Shown here piece by piece: positions 1 to 7,488 of a stretch of 8,367 bases of DNA. How positions within the stretch are numbered: the stretch's first letter is position 1; each line of letters begins with the position of its first letter. The stretch is from Chitinophagaceae bacterium (GTDB lineage: Bacteria > Bacteroidota > Bacteroidia > Chitinophagales > Chitinophagaceae), in NCBI GenBank assembly GCA_008080615.1, contig VIKJ01000065.1:1-8367 (forward strand), read 5' to 3'. The translations under genes were made by a program, and so were the position numbers. Under the pieces are notes generated by a model. That model searched no databases, was not told the DNA's origin, and saw nothing but the letters and a program-made list of their open reading frames with translations.

Positions 1-1038
1 CTTATCAGTTGTTCAGCAAAAAAAACAGAAGAAAAAACTCCAGCACCTGTTAAGGAATCGCTGGTACTTAACTTAACGGATGCGCAATTAAAGCAAGCCG
101 ATTTATTGGTTGAAGCAGCTTCTACCAAAATATTGCATGAAACCATTGCAGTGAATGGCTTGGTAGATGTGCCGCCACAAAGTATGGTATCCATTAGTTT
201 TCCGTTAGGAGGCTATTTGAAAAAAACACAGTTATTACCCGGAATGAGTATTAAAAAGGGAGAAGTAATTGCCTTGATGGAAGACCAAAGCTATGTGCAA
301 TTGCAGCAAGAGTACTTGGTAGATAAAGCAAAAATGGAATACCTCTCAGCCGATTTGCAACGTCAAAAAGAGTTGAGTGATAATGAAGCAACCAGCAAGA
401 AAAATTATCAGCAGGTACAGAGTGAATACAAGATGGTTCAGGTAATGATTAAGTCATTAGAAGAAAAATTGCGCATCATCGGAATAGATCCTGCTCAATT
501 ATCAGTTGCCAACATTTCACGTACTGTTTCTTTACGTTCTCCCATTAATGGTTTTGTTACCAAAGTGAATGTAAATATTGGTAAGTATGTAAACCCTTCG
601 GATGTATTGTTCGAATTGGTTAACCCAGATGATATTCATGCAGCAATGACTGTTTTTGAAAAAGACATGCACTTAATTCAAAAGGGAATGAAAGCCATTG
701 TATCATTGGCTAGTAACCCTGCAAAAAAATATGAAGTAGAAGTATTGTTGGTTACCAGAAATATCAATGAAGCCCGCACTGGTTTGGTGCATTGCCATTT
801 TGAAAATACTAATCATGAATTATTGCCTGGTATGTTTTTAAATGGAAGCTTTAATTTAAGTGCTAAACCAAGTAGCGTTATTCCCGAAGAATCAGTAGTA
901 AGATTTGAAGGAAAAGAATATGTATTTGTGGCAAAAGACGCGCATCAATTTGAAATGGTTGAAGTGCAAACAGGTACACACCAAGACGGAATGGTTTCAT
1001 ACAGTTTATTGGGCATGCTGAAGAATAAAGCAGAGTAA
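1..1038 (+). CDS. RND efflux pump periplasmic adaptor lipoprotein (CusB/HlyD family), 5' end missing
   Basis: The reading frame is open from base 1 to a TAA at 1036-1038, giving 345 residues in the window; the start lies to the left. The first in-window residues, LISC, form a lipobox, so the mature protein probably begins at the Cys encoded at 10-12 and is lipid-anchored facing the periplasm. Two lipoyl-like half motifs are visible, at about residues 62-96 (FPLGGYLKK, PGMSIKKGE) and 174-206 (SLRSPINGFV, GKYVNPSDVLFEL). They flank a charged, Gln/Glu/Lys-rich stretch that should form the alpha-helical hairpin. A beta-barrel region follows (about 209-290, with LLPGMFLNG), then a C-terminal membrane-proximal domain. 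Known role of the family: linking an inner-membrane RND pump to an outer-membrane TolC-like channel for metal or drug export. No His- or Met-rich metal motif is visible, so the substrate is not assigned. The C-terminal end looks shortened (see findings). The pump genes are presumably upstream, outside the window. Confidence 0.88.
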   Translation, partial: LISCSAKKTEEKTPAPVKESLVLNLTDAQLKQADLLVEAASTKILHETIAVNGLVDVPPQSMVSISFPLGGYLKKTQLLPGMSIKKGEVIALMEDQSYVQLQQEYLVDKAKMEYLSADLQRQKELSDNEATSKKNYQQVQSEYKMVQVMIKSLEEKLRIIGIDPAQLSVANISRTVSLRSPINGFVTKVNVNIGKYVNPSDVLFELVNPDDIHAAMTVFEKDMHLIQKGMKAIVSLASNPAKKYEVEVLLVTRNINEARTGLVHCHFENTNHELLPGMFLNGSFNLSAKPSSVIPEESVVRFEGKEYVFVAKDAHQFEMVEVQTGTHQDGMVSYSLLGMLKNKAE

Positions 1039-1119
1039 CATAGCAGGTTAATCCCTTCGATAAAGGGTTTAAATAAAACCAATAAAACTGCACAGATAAA
1101 AAAAACTGAAAAACCAATT

Positions 1120-1160
1120 GCTCGGTTGCCAATCTTAGTAGATGGTAGCCGGGCTTTTTT
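1120..1160. terminator. Rho-independent terminator between convergent genes, probably bidirectional
   Basis: Bases 1120-1134 pair with 1141-1154 in a stem of 14 pairs (three G-U) with one bulged A and the 6-base loop TTAGTA. Six Ts (1155-1160) follow directly on the plus strand, a classic intrinsic terminator for the efflux adaptor gene. On the minus strand the same hairpin is followed after six bases by T5 and then T8 (A-runs at 1109-1113 and 1098-1105), so it can also end the ispH transcript. The plus-strand T-run reaches into the ispH stop codon (1159-1161). Confidence 0.82.
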
Positions 1161-2382
1161 ATGCCTTTTCTAAATAAGCATCTATTTGATCTTCTACTTC
1201 GTAAAAGCCAGCAATTTTTCTAATGACCTGTTCTACAATGGCGTCTGGGCAACTGGCTCCACTGGTAATCAATATTTTTAATGGGGTAGTAGTGGGTAAA
1301 TAATTACTGATTTCACTTAATTCCTTGGTATGCCAATTACAATGAATCAGTTTGGTTTTATCTAACAACTTATCGGGCGAATCTATAAAGTAGGTTGGTA
1401 ATTTTGCTTCACACAATTCTACTAAGTGAGAGCTATTGCTACTATTATGACCTCCAATTACAAAGGCAATATCCGCAGGTGTATCTAACATTCCTACCAC
1501 TGCAGTTTGGTTATCATTGGTTGCATAACAAAGGGTATCCCTAGTATCTGCAAAACGCTCTCCAATAGTTGCATCGGTTAAATTATAGTGCTTGCGTATG
1601 GTTTCTTTTAAATAATCAGAAATAGCTTGAGTGTCGGTTGCCAATTGGGTAGTTTGATTTACAACACCTATTTGTTGTAAGTGTTTGGTAATATCAAATC
1701 CATCGGAATACCTGCCTTTAAATTCTGTGTAAAATTGTTCAGCCTCTTTTTCACCAGTAATATACTTGGCTAGTTCAATGGTTTCTACCATATCATTTAC
1801 TACAATGGTTGGGGTATTGGCCGATGCATGAGAAAAAGTAGCCCTTGTTTCTTCATGCTTTGGCTTACCGTGTACTATGATGCTGTAACCTTTTTGCGCA
1901 ATCTGTTCACTGCGGTTCCATACTTTTTCTACAAAGGGGCAAGTGGTATTGTATTTTTCAACTGCAATCCCTTTATTGCGCAATAGTTGTTCAATTTCCA
2001 ATGTAGTTCCAAATGCAGGAATAACTACAATATCATTCCCATTGATTTGGTCGAAAGGAATAATTTGTTTGCCATAAGTATCTTGCAAAAAAATCACCCC
2101 ACGAGCAATTAAATCGGCATTAACCTGAGGGTTATGAATCATTTCACTCAACAAATAAATTTTCTTGCCGGGGTTTTGATCGATGGTATTAAAAGCTATT
2201 TCAATGGCATTTTCTACTCCATAACAAAACCCAAAATGGCGCGCCAAATAAATTTCAATAGGTCCTAAATTAAGTAGGGTAGGGCTAAAGTCTTTTTTTA
2301 GTTTATCAGCTGCTTTGCGCTGCTCCTTCACCTTGCTAATAAGGGAACTCCTATATATATTGGGTATAGTAAACTGTTTCAT
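1159..2382 (-). CDS. ispH: 4-hydroxy-3-methylbut-2-enyl diphosphate reductase (IspH/LytB), long form
   Basis: The product has 407 residues. It is the cytoplasmic iron-sulfur enzyme that makes isopentenyl and dimethylallyl diphosphate from HMBPP, the last step of the MEP isoprenoid pathway. The three expected cluster cysteines are present: Cys53 in HFGFCYGVENA, Cys148 in TTCPFVEKVW and Cys285 in DTLCYATNDNQ. Substrate-binding motifs are also visible: His83 (IHNPQV), HEET at 176-179 (matching His124 and Glu126 of the E. coli enzyme), NQTT at 242-245, NSSN at 313-316 and ASCP at 376-379. The protein is about 90 residues longer than the E. coli type, with an N-terminal extension of about 40 residues and extra internal segments, as is usual for the long IspH class in Bacteroidota. 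The ATG at 2382 is preferred because the early residues (IPNIYRSSLISKVKEQR) resemble the conserved start of that class. It lies 3 bases after the thioredoxin stop, so cotranscription is likely. No Shine-Dalgarno motif is seen, as is normal in this phylum. Confidence 0.97.
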   Translation of the reverse strand: MKQFTIPNIYRSSLISKVKEQRKAADKLKKDFSPTLLNLGPIEIYLARHFGFCYGVENAIEIAFNTIDQNPGKKIYLLSEMIHNPQVNADLIARGVIFLQDTYGKQIIPFDQINGNDIVVIPAFGTTLEIEQLLRNKGIAVEKYNTTCPFVEKVWNRSEQIAQKGYSIIVHGKPKHEETRATFSHASANTPTIVVNDMVETIELAKYITGEKEAEQFYTEFKGRYSDGFDITKHLQQIGVVNQTTQLATDTQAISDYLKETIRKHYNLTDATIGERFADTRDTLCYATNDNQTAVVGMLDTPADIAFVIGGHNSSNSSHLVELCEAKLPTYFIDSPDKLLDKTKLIHCNWHTKELSEISNYLPTTTPLKILITSGASCPDAIVEQVIRKIAGFYEVEDQIDAYLEKA

Positions 2383-2385
2383 TGC

Positions 2386-3606
2386 TTAATTAAACAATGA
2401 AGGTACTGAATTGTTGTTGATTAATTGATTTAGCAGATTGCTCAATTCTACCCCTCTTAAATCTTTTGCAATTATTTTGCCACTTGGATCGATTAGAAAA
2501 CTAAGGGGAATACCTTTTCCGATTATATTAAATAGTTGTGCTATTTCTCCTCCAAAAAATTTAAAATCACAAGTTTGAATCCATGGAAGTCCATCTTTTT
2601 GTATAGCGTTTAGCCAATCATTTTTTTGGTGCAACTGATCTATAGATACTCCAATAATTTCGAACCCTTTTTTGTGAAATTCTTCATAGGCATCTTTTAA
2701 AAAAGGGTGTTCTTCTCGGCATGGAACACACCAAGAGGCCCAAAGATCGATTAGTACGTAATTTCCTCTGAATGAATTAATATGTATTTTTTTGCTATTG
2801 ATATCTGTAAATGTGAAATCAGGTACAATGGCGCCTATCGCTATTTTTTCTTCTAATTCAATGTATTTGAAAGCTTGTCTTGCATTGTATGATTTCTTTA
2901 CATCATCTGATAATAATCGGTAATAGATTAAAGAAGTATCAATCGAAGCTGTATGGATGAGTTGGAACAAAACATAACTGCTTACATATGAAGATGGATT
3001 TTCTTTAATAAATTTTGATTCTTGATATAATTGTTCAGTGATGAATTTTGATTTTAATACTTCTTCTAAACTATCTTTTTGTTTTTGACTCCATGAACTC
3101 GGAGCTAGCTTTAATTGTTTTTTTAATTGAGTTCGATAAATATTTAAATCAGCAGAAATAGAATTATAGCGCTCAAATTCTTTTTGTGTTTTTGAGCCAA
3201 TAAGTTGAATATTTTTAAATTGGTCAACTTTAAATACCCCTTCCATTGTTGTTGGTTCTATATAGAATTCAGCATAATTATTTTCACTAACACTTCTTGA
3301 ATTTACATTTCCTGTTAAATCGGCCAGAGTAGGTTCAATTATATTTCCTTCAAATTTGAATTGGCCTTTTTTTAGTTTACAGCTATCCTTTATATATTTA
3401 TCAAAACTATTTATGTATGATAAAACTAGTAAACCAGTGTCTTGGCCAATTACTTTTCCTGTAAGTATAAATTTATTTGTTTTTACATTTTGCTGTGCAT
3501 TAATTAATGTTGAGAATCCAAAAAAAAGTAAAATAATTAAATTAGGCTTTGGAAATTTTATTAGCAAAAAGGGGAAATGACATTTTTGTTTGCTTGTAAT
3601 TGACAT
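2386..3606 (-). CDS. Exported TlpA/ResA-like thioredoxin-fold protein with DUF4369-like N-terminal domain
   Basis: The product has 406 residues from the ATG at 3606; a TTG two codons upstream (3612) is less likely. A signal peptide is clear: hydrophobic LIILLFFGFSTLINA, with cleavage probably after Ala37, before QQ. Residues of about 43-130 look like the beta-rich DUF4369 domain common in Bacteroidota (FILTGKVIGQDTGLLVLSYI, KLKKGQFKFEG). A helical linker follows to about 255. The C-terminal thioredoxin domain (about 258-395) carries VPDFTF, the redox motif WASWCVPCRE with cysteines 293 and 296, and GIPLSFLIDPSGKI with the expected cis-proline (Pro367). Family role: thiol-disulfide exchange on the periplasmic side, for example reducing cytochrome c or other exported proteins; the partner is unknown. 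The gene is noticeably AT-richer (about 28% GC in hand-counted lines) than ispH (about 40%). It lies 75 bases after the pseudouridine synthase gene and 3 bases before ispH. Confidence 0.93.
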   Translation of the reverse strand: MSITSKQKCHFPFLLIKFPKPNLIILLFFGFSTLINAQQNVKTNKFILTGKVIGQDTGLLVLSYINSFDKYIKDSCKLKKGQFKFEGNIIEPTLADLTGNVNSRSVSENNYAEFYIEPTTMEGVFKVDQFKNIQLIGSKTQKEFERYNSISADLNIYRTQLKKQLKLAPSSWSQKQKDSLEEVLKSKFITEQLYQESKFIKENPSSYVSSYVLFQLIHTASIDTSLIYYRLLSDDVKKSYNARQAFKYIELEEKIAIGAIVPDFTFTDINSKKIHINSFRGNYVLIDLWASWCVPCREEHPFLKDAYEEFHKKGFEIIGVSIDQLHQKNDWLNAIQKDGLPWIQTCDFKFFGGEIAQLFNIIGKGIPLSFLIDPSGKIIAKDLRGVELSNLLNQLINNNSVPSLFN

Positions 3607-3681
3607 AATCAATTTTTAGTTATCCTGAATTTATAACTGATTCATTTTTGATTCAATTCCATAAAAAGGAGAAATTATTTT
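3607..3681 (-). promoter_or_regulatory. AT-rich spacer upstream of the thioredoxin gene, possible internal promoter
   Basis: This 75-base gap is the only sizeable break in the four-gene minus-strand run and could hold a promoter for the thioredoxin-ispH pair. No clean Bacteroidota consensus (TTTG, then TAnnTTTG) is visible. A short imperfect inverted repeat, TGAAT-9-ATTCA, lies at about 3625-3643. No convincing terminator follows the pseudouridine synthase gene, so read-through is also possible. The call rests on position and base composition only. Confidence 0.25.
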
Positions 3682-4290
3682 TTACTTTATAGAAGTATTT
3701 TCTATACCCAAAAGGCTAAAAAAATTGGTTTCATCTAATTCCATTACTTCCCCAGGTTGTAAATTGCCTAATTCTAGGTTTTCAATACTCACTCTCACCA
3801 ACCTTTTTACTTTATGACCAATGGCCTTAACCATTTTTCTTACTTGATGAAATTTACCCTCTGTTAAACTAATGCGCAACCATGTATAATCTAGATGCTC
3901 GATCATGATATAGGGGGAGTTGAAATTGAATGGTGGATCTGCAACAATTTCGGCTTTGCAAGCACTATTATAAGTAGCACCATTTTCAATAATCAATTCT
4001 ACTCCATTTTGTAATCGAGTAATATTTTCTTCACTTACTTTATTATTCACCAAAACCAAATAAGTTCTTTCATGAGGTTTTTCTCCTTGAAACAATAATC
4101 GGGTTACTTTTTTATTAGTTGTTAAAATGAGTAAACCTTCCGAATTGCTATCTAACCTGCCTACTGCATGGGTTCCTTCGGGAAATTGGAATGGTATGCT
4201 GGTTAATAAATTTACAGCATGGCTACTCACAAATTGAGATACCATGTTAATGGGCTTATTCAAAATAAAATAGCGATGAACCTGCTCCAT
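3682..4290 (-). CDS. RluE-like (RsuA family) rRNA pseudouridine synthase lacking an S4 domain
   Basis: The product has 202 residues. It opens directly with the catalytic domain (HRYFILNKPINMVSQF) and has no N-terminal S4 RNA-binding domain, as in RluE, which modifies U2457 of 23S rRNA in E. coli. The catalytic motif GRLDSNSEGLLILTT places the nucleophile at Asp47. Other RsuA/RluB/E/F hallmarks are HERTYLVLV (about 73-81), EGKFHQVRKM (144-153) and the C-terminal LVRVSIENLELGNLQPGEV. The length matches RluE (about 217 residues in E. coli). The expected role is isomerising a single uridine in 23S rRNA, in the cytoplasm during ribosome assembly. The exact target base is inferred from the S4-less architecture, not shown. 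The ATG at 4290 lies 8 bases after the histidine kinase stop, so the two genes are probably cotranscribed. Confidence 0.93.
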   Translation of the reverse strand: MEQVHRYFILNKPINMVSQFVSSHAVNLLTSIPFQFPEGTHAVGRLDSNSEGLLILTTNKKVTRLLFQGEKPHERTYLVLVNNKVSEENITRLQNGVELIIENGATYNSACKAEIVADPPFNFNSPYIMIEHLDYTWLRISLTEGKFHQVRKMVKAIGHKVKRLVRVSIENLELGNLQPGEVMELDETNFFSLLGIENTSIK

Positions 4291-4298
4291 GCAATTGT

Positions 4299-6128
4299 TT
4301 AATCTTCAATACCTACTAGTGGAAATAATAAATTTACCGTGGTGCCTTCACCTTGTATGCTCTCCACTTCTATAGAACCATTTTGCATATCCATAAAATC
4401 TCTGCACAACACCAATCCCAACCCAATTCCTTTTTCTTCATTTGTTCCAAATGTAGAATGACTCACATTTTCCTGAAATAATTTGGCCAAATTTTCTGGT
4501 GCAATTCCAACCCCTTTATCTTTAACAATCACATATGCATGGCGCCTATTTCTCATGGTGTACACTTGTATACTTCCTCCCTCCCGCGTAAATTTAATGG
4601 CATTGGATAAAATATTTCTAATAGCAAAAGCGGTCATGTTTTTATCTGCCCAAACCAATTGATTATGTAAACTGGTGGTGATCTCAATTTTTTTATTGAG
4701 GGCGCTTTGATTCATTACTTCTACCGTAGCCATAATGATTTTAGCTAAATCTACTGGCTCTAAGATGGTTTGTATTTCTCCTGTTTGAGATCGGCTCCAA
4801 AGTAGCAACCCATCTAACATTTCTACTACTTTTTTAACATGCGTATTTAAATTAGTAGAAACAAAATCTATTTCTGTTTCGGTGAAACTGTTGAAATTGT
4901 CTTTGTAATAGTCTAAGAAACTAATGATACTAGACAAAGGCGCACGCATATCGTGCGAAATGATGGATAAAAATTTATCTTTTTGCGAGTTAACTGTTTT
5001 TAAGTTTTCCTCGTTATGAATTAACTGAATGTTTTTTGCTTCTAATGCGGTACTCTTGTCTTGAATAATTCTAATACTTCTACGAATTTTTCTTATGGCT
5101 AAATTAAAGTTAGCAGTCAATTGTCCTATCTCATCTTTTCTATCAGGGTCAATGATTTTGGGATTGATATCATCTTTAAACTTAGTAGCAACTACTTCTC
5201 TAATGGCATTGTTTAAGCTAATGATGGGTCTGGTAATTTCAACTGACAATACATAGCTAACCAAAATACCAATGATAAAAGCAACACCTATCAGTCCTAA
5301 AAAAATCCATTCTAGATTTTTTAAATTATCCCTATACGTATTTCTAATTGAGTCGATGGTTAATTTTAATTGCTTATCGGTGTTTTTACTTTGTTCCGCC
5401 AATTCTGTTTTTAATCCATTGCGTTGATTGCTGCCTACGCTTCTTTCTAATTCTACCATACGGTCGAAATTGCGTTTATAACCACTTAGCATCAGCACGC
5501 TACTTGGGCTATTGCTATAGGTTTTAATGGCAAGGTCTATGAGGGAGTCAAATCTTTTTACTGCCAATTCTTCTTTATACAATAAGTAGGCTTGTTCATT
5601 TTTCTTTAGAAGGTCTAATAAAGTTTGATTAATGAGTTTGCTTTGTTCAAGCTCGTCAGTATAATTTTTAAAGCTGCCCATTAAGCCCATTTTGCCATAG
5701 CCCATCTGCCTCACCGAATCAATCATTCTGCTAAACAATTCATCCTGTTGATGAATTTGGTGGGTTATTTGAATGATTTGTTCTGCAATGGTGGGCGTTT
5801 TACTTAACTCATGTTTATTAATGATGGCAATATCATCATCAATTTGTTTTAGCAATGCTGCATACATGCCAATGGATTGGCTATTGCCTGTTTTAAAAAA
5901 TTCTTCATTAAACCGCTCACTCAACAGAAATTCTTGCTTAGCCTCATTTTGTTGTTGTGCCTTAATGCGAATATCATCTACACGGTCTAGCATTAATTCA
6001 ATAGCGCCCCGCTTATCATTTACACGGATGGTTATCAAAATGATAATCACCGTAATGAGCAGAATCAGAAAATGGGAAAGAAACAGTTTATTTTTAATAC
6101 TTAGGTTCCTAAAGGGGGTTTTAATCAT
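4299..6128 (-). CDS. Membrane sensor histidine kinase with helical periplasmic domain, HAMP, HisKA and HATPase_c
   Basis: The product has 609 residues. TM1 is at about 16-36 (LFLSHFLILLITVIIILITI) and TM2 at about 274-294 (IFLGLIGVAFIIGILVSYVL). The roughly 235 residues between them are charged and predicted helical, with no cysteine, like a four-helix-bundle or helical bimodular sensor; the ligand is unknown. A HAMP domain follows (about 295-348, EITRPIISLNNAI), then a coiled coil (about 350-385). The H box is SIISHDMRAPLSS, with phospho-acceptor His392. ATP-binding boxes are N (NILSNAIKF, 505-513), G1 (DKGVG, 537-541) and G2 (KGIGLGL, 566-572). All catalytic residues are present, so the kinase should be active. 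No receiver domain is fused and no response regulator gene is in the window, so its partner is elsewhere. The ATG at 6128 is the natural start, 15 residues before TM1. It is the first gene of the minus-strand run and is divergent from the ABC-F gene. Confidence 0.95.
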   Translation of the reverse strand: MIKTPFRNLSIKNKLFLSHFLILLITVIIILITIRVNDKRGAIELMLDRVDDIRIKAQQQNEAKQEFLLSERFNEEFFKTGNSQSIGMYAALLKQIDDDIAIINKHELSKTPTIAEQIIQITHQIHQQDELFSRMIDSVRQMGYGKMGLMGSFKNYTDELEQSKLINQTLLDLLKKNEQAYLLYKEELAVKRFDSLIDLAIKTYSNSPSSVLMLSGYKRNFDRMVELERSVGSNQRNGLKTELAEQSKNTDKQLKLTIDSIRNTYRDNLKNLEWIFLGLIGVAFIIGILVSYVLSVEITRPIISLNNAIREVVATKFKDDINPKIIDPDRKDEIGQLTANFNLAIRKIRRSIRIIQDKSTALEAKNIQLIHNEENLKTVNSQKDKFLSIISHDMRAPLSSIISFLDYYKDNFNSFTETEIDFVSTNLNTHVKKVVEMLDGLLLWSRSQTGEIQTILEPVDLAKIIMATVEVMNQSALNKKIEITTSLHNQLVWADKNMTAFAIRNILSNAIKFTREGGSIQVYTMRNRRHAYVIVKDKGVGIAPENLAKLFQENVSHSTFGTNEEKGIGLGLVLCRDFMDMQNGSIEVESIQGEGTTVNLLFPLVGIED

Positions 6129-6189
6129 TTCTTTTACAAACTATTGGGGGTTATGTATTATTAGGCCACAAGATACTTAGTTTTGCAGC
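6129..6189. promoter_or_regulatory. Divergent intergenic region with a candidate -7 element for the ABC-F gene
   Basis: This 61-base spacer separates the divergent histidine kinase and ABC-F genes and must hold both promoters unless one lies inside a gene. On the plus strand, TAGTTTTG at 6178-6185 fits the Bacteroidota -7 consensus TAnnTTTG. No good -33 TTTG box is seen about 19 bases upstream. The distance to the ATG at 6190 would put the transcript start at or very near the start codon. On the minus strand only a near match (TAGTTTG, 6137-6143) is visible. Confidence 0.35.
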
Positions 6190-7488
6190 ATGCATTATGT
6201 TTCGGTAGAAGGGTTAACCAAGAGTTATGGTATTAACCCACTTTTTAGTAATATTTCATTTCATATTAATGAAGGCGATAAAATAGCCCTGATAGCCCGA
6301 AACGGTATCGGGAAGTCTACTTTATTGAAGATTTTAACAGGCCGGGAAAAGGCCGATTCAGGTAAATCTTGGGTTCATAAAGATGTTACGGTGGCCCTTT
6401 TTGAGCAGGATCCGCATTTTGAAGAGCATAAATCGGTATTGGAGAACATTTTTGAGCTCAATCACCCCATTATCAATGCCATTAAGAAATACGAAGTGGC
6501 CATTGAAGAGGAAGATGCCGATGGCATTACAGAGGGTATTGAAGCCATGGATAACCTAAATGCCTGGGATTTTGAAACCAAAGTGCACCAGATTTTAGAC
6601 AAGCTGAATATTCATCACTTAACCAATCCCGTAAAAGACCTAAGCGGTGGCCAGCGTAAAAGGGTAGCATTGGCTAAAACCCTTATCAGTATTGGGTTTG
6701 CTCATCAACATACCTTGTTGATGATGGATGAGCCTACCAACCACTTAGATGTGGAAATGATAGAATGGTTAGAGCATTATTTGAATCAGGAAAAAGTAAC
6801 CTTACTCTTGGTAAGTCACGACCGCTATTTCTTAGATGCCGTTTGTGATGAAATTTGGGAACTGGAAAGAGAGAAACTGTATACCTATCAAGGCGATTAC
6901 GAGCAGTATATGGAGCAAAGGGCGGCCAGACTGGATAGTGAGCAAGCAAGTATTGATAAGGCTAAAAATACCTATAGAAAAGAACTGGAATGGATGCGGA
7001 AGCAACCCAAGGCCAGAACCACCAAAAGCAAAAGCCGGCAGGATAATTTTTATGAAGTTGAAGCCCGGGCCAAGCAAAAAATTGAAGATAATCAACTGCA
7101 ATTAGAGGTAAAGATGAGTAGGCTGGGGGGCAAAGTGGTTGAAATGAAAAAAGTATACAAATCCTATGGTGATTTACCCATTTTAAAAGGATTTGAATAC
7201 ACATTTAGTAAAGGAGAAAGAGTAGGAATCATTGGAAAAAACGGCGTAGGAAAATCTACTTTTTTAAATATCCTTCAACAATTAGAAACCGCAGATAGTG
7301 GTAAAATTAATGTGGGTGATACCGTTCTTTTTGGCAATTTCTCTCAGCAGGGATTGGTGATTAAAGAAGATATGCGGGTGATTGAATATGTAAAAACATT
7401 CGCCGAAAATTTTCCATTAGCCAATGGGGGTAGTTTAAGTGCGGCCCAATTTTTAGAATTGTTTTTATTTACGCCCGATAGGTGGTGA
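6190..7488 (+). CDS. ABC-F ATPase, N-terminal fragment (NBD1, linker, start of NBD2)
   Basis: This is the part of the broken ABC-F gene that can be translated from its own start: 432 residues, ending in LFTPDRW, where the last two residues are already affected by the break. It carries a complete first ATPase domain and linker but only the Walker A part of the second. ABC-F proteins close two ATP sites between both domains, so this fragment alone should not work as a normal ABC-F ATPase. NBD1 has a slightly long segment before Walker B (SIGFAHQHT), which may be lineage-specific. Confidence 0.7.
   Translation: MHYVSVEGLTKSYGINPLFSNISFHINEGDKIALIARNGIGKSTLLKILTGREKADSGKSWVHKDVTVALFEQDPHFEEHKSVLENIFELNHPIINAIKKYEVAIEEEDADGITEGIEAMDNLNAWDFETKVHQILDKLNIHHLTNPVKDLSGGQRKRVALAKTLISIGFAHQHTLLMMDEPTNHLDVEMIEWLEHYLNQEKVTLLLVSHDRYFLDAVCDEIWELEREKLYTYQGDYEQYMEQRAARLDSEQASIDKAKNTYRKELEWMRKQPKARTTKSKSRQDNFYEVEARAKQKIEDNQLQLEVKMSRLGGKVVEMKKVYKSYGDLPILKGFEYTFSKGERVGIIGKNGVGKSTFLNILQQLETADSGKINVGDTVLFGNFSQQGLVIKEDMRVIEYVKTFAENFPLANGGSLSAAQFLELFLFTPDRW

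Noticed and set aside
1053..1067. Short hairpin CCCTT-CGATA-AAGGG after the adaptor stop as a terminator
   Set aside because: Only five pairs and no proper T-run; the much stronger hairpin at 1120-1160 is the better candidate.
878..1132. Minus-strand open frame opposite the adaptor gene end
   Set aside because: No family resemblance; it is antisense to a well-supported gene and crosses the terminator hairpin.
3356..3580. Plus-strand open frame opposite the thioredoxin signal peptide region
   Set aside because: It is antisense to the signal peptide and DUF4369-like region, with low-complexity composition and no recognisable motif.
3607..3612. TTG at 3612 as the thioredoxin start
   Set aside because: The ATG two codons later (3606) keeps a complete signal peptide and is a better start codon; no ribosome-binding signal favours the TTG.
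5773..6180. Plus-strand open frame of about 135 codons opposite the histidine kinase N terminus
   Set aside because: It is the mirror of the kinase TM1 and sensor region; the Ser/Met/Leu-rich product has no recognisable domain and it runs across the divergent promoter region.
6734..7204. Several overlapping open frames on both strands inside the ABC-F gene
   Set aside because: All are shadows of the conserved ABC-F frame; their translations show no family motifs.
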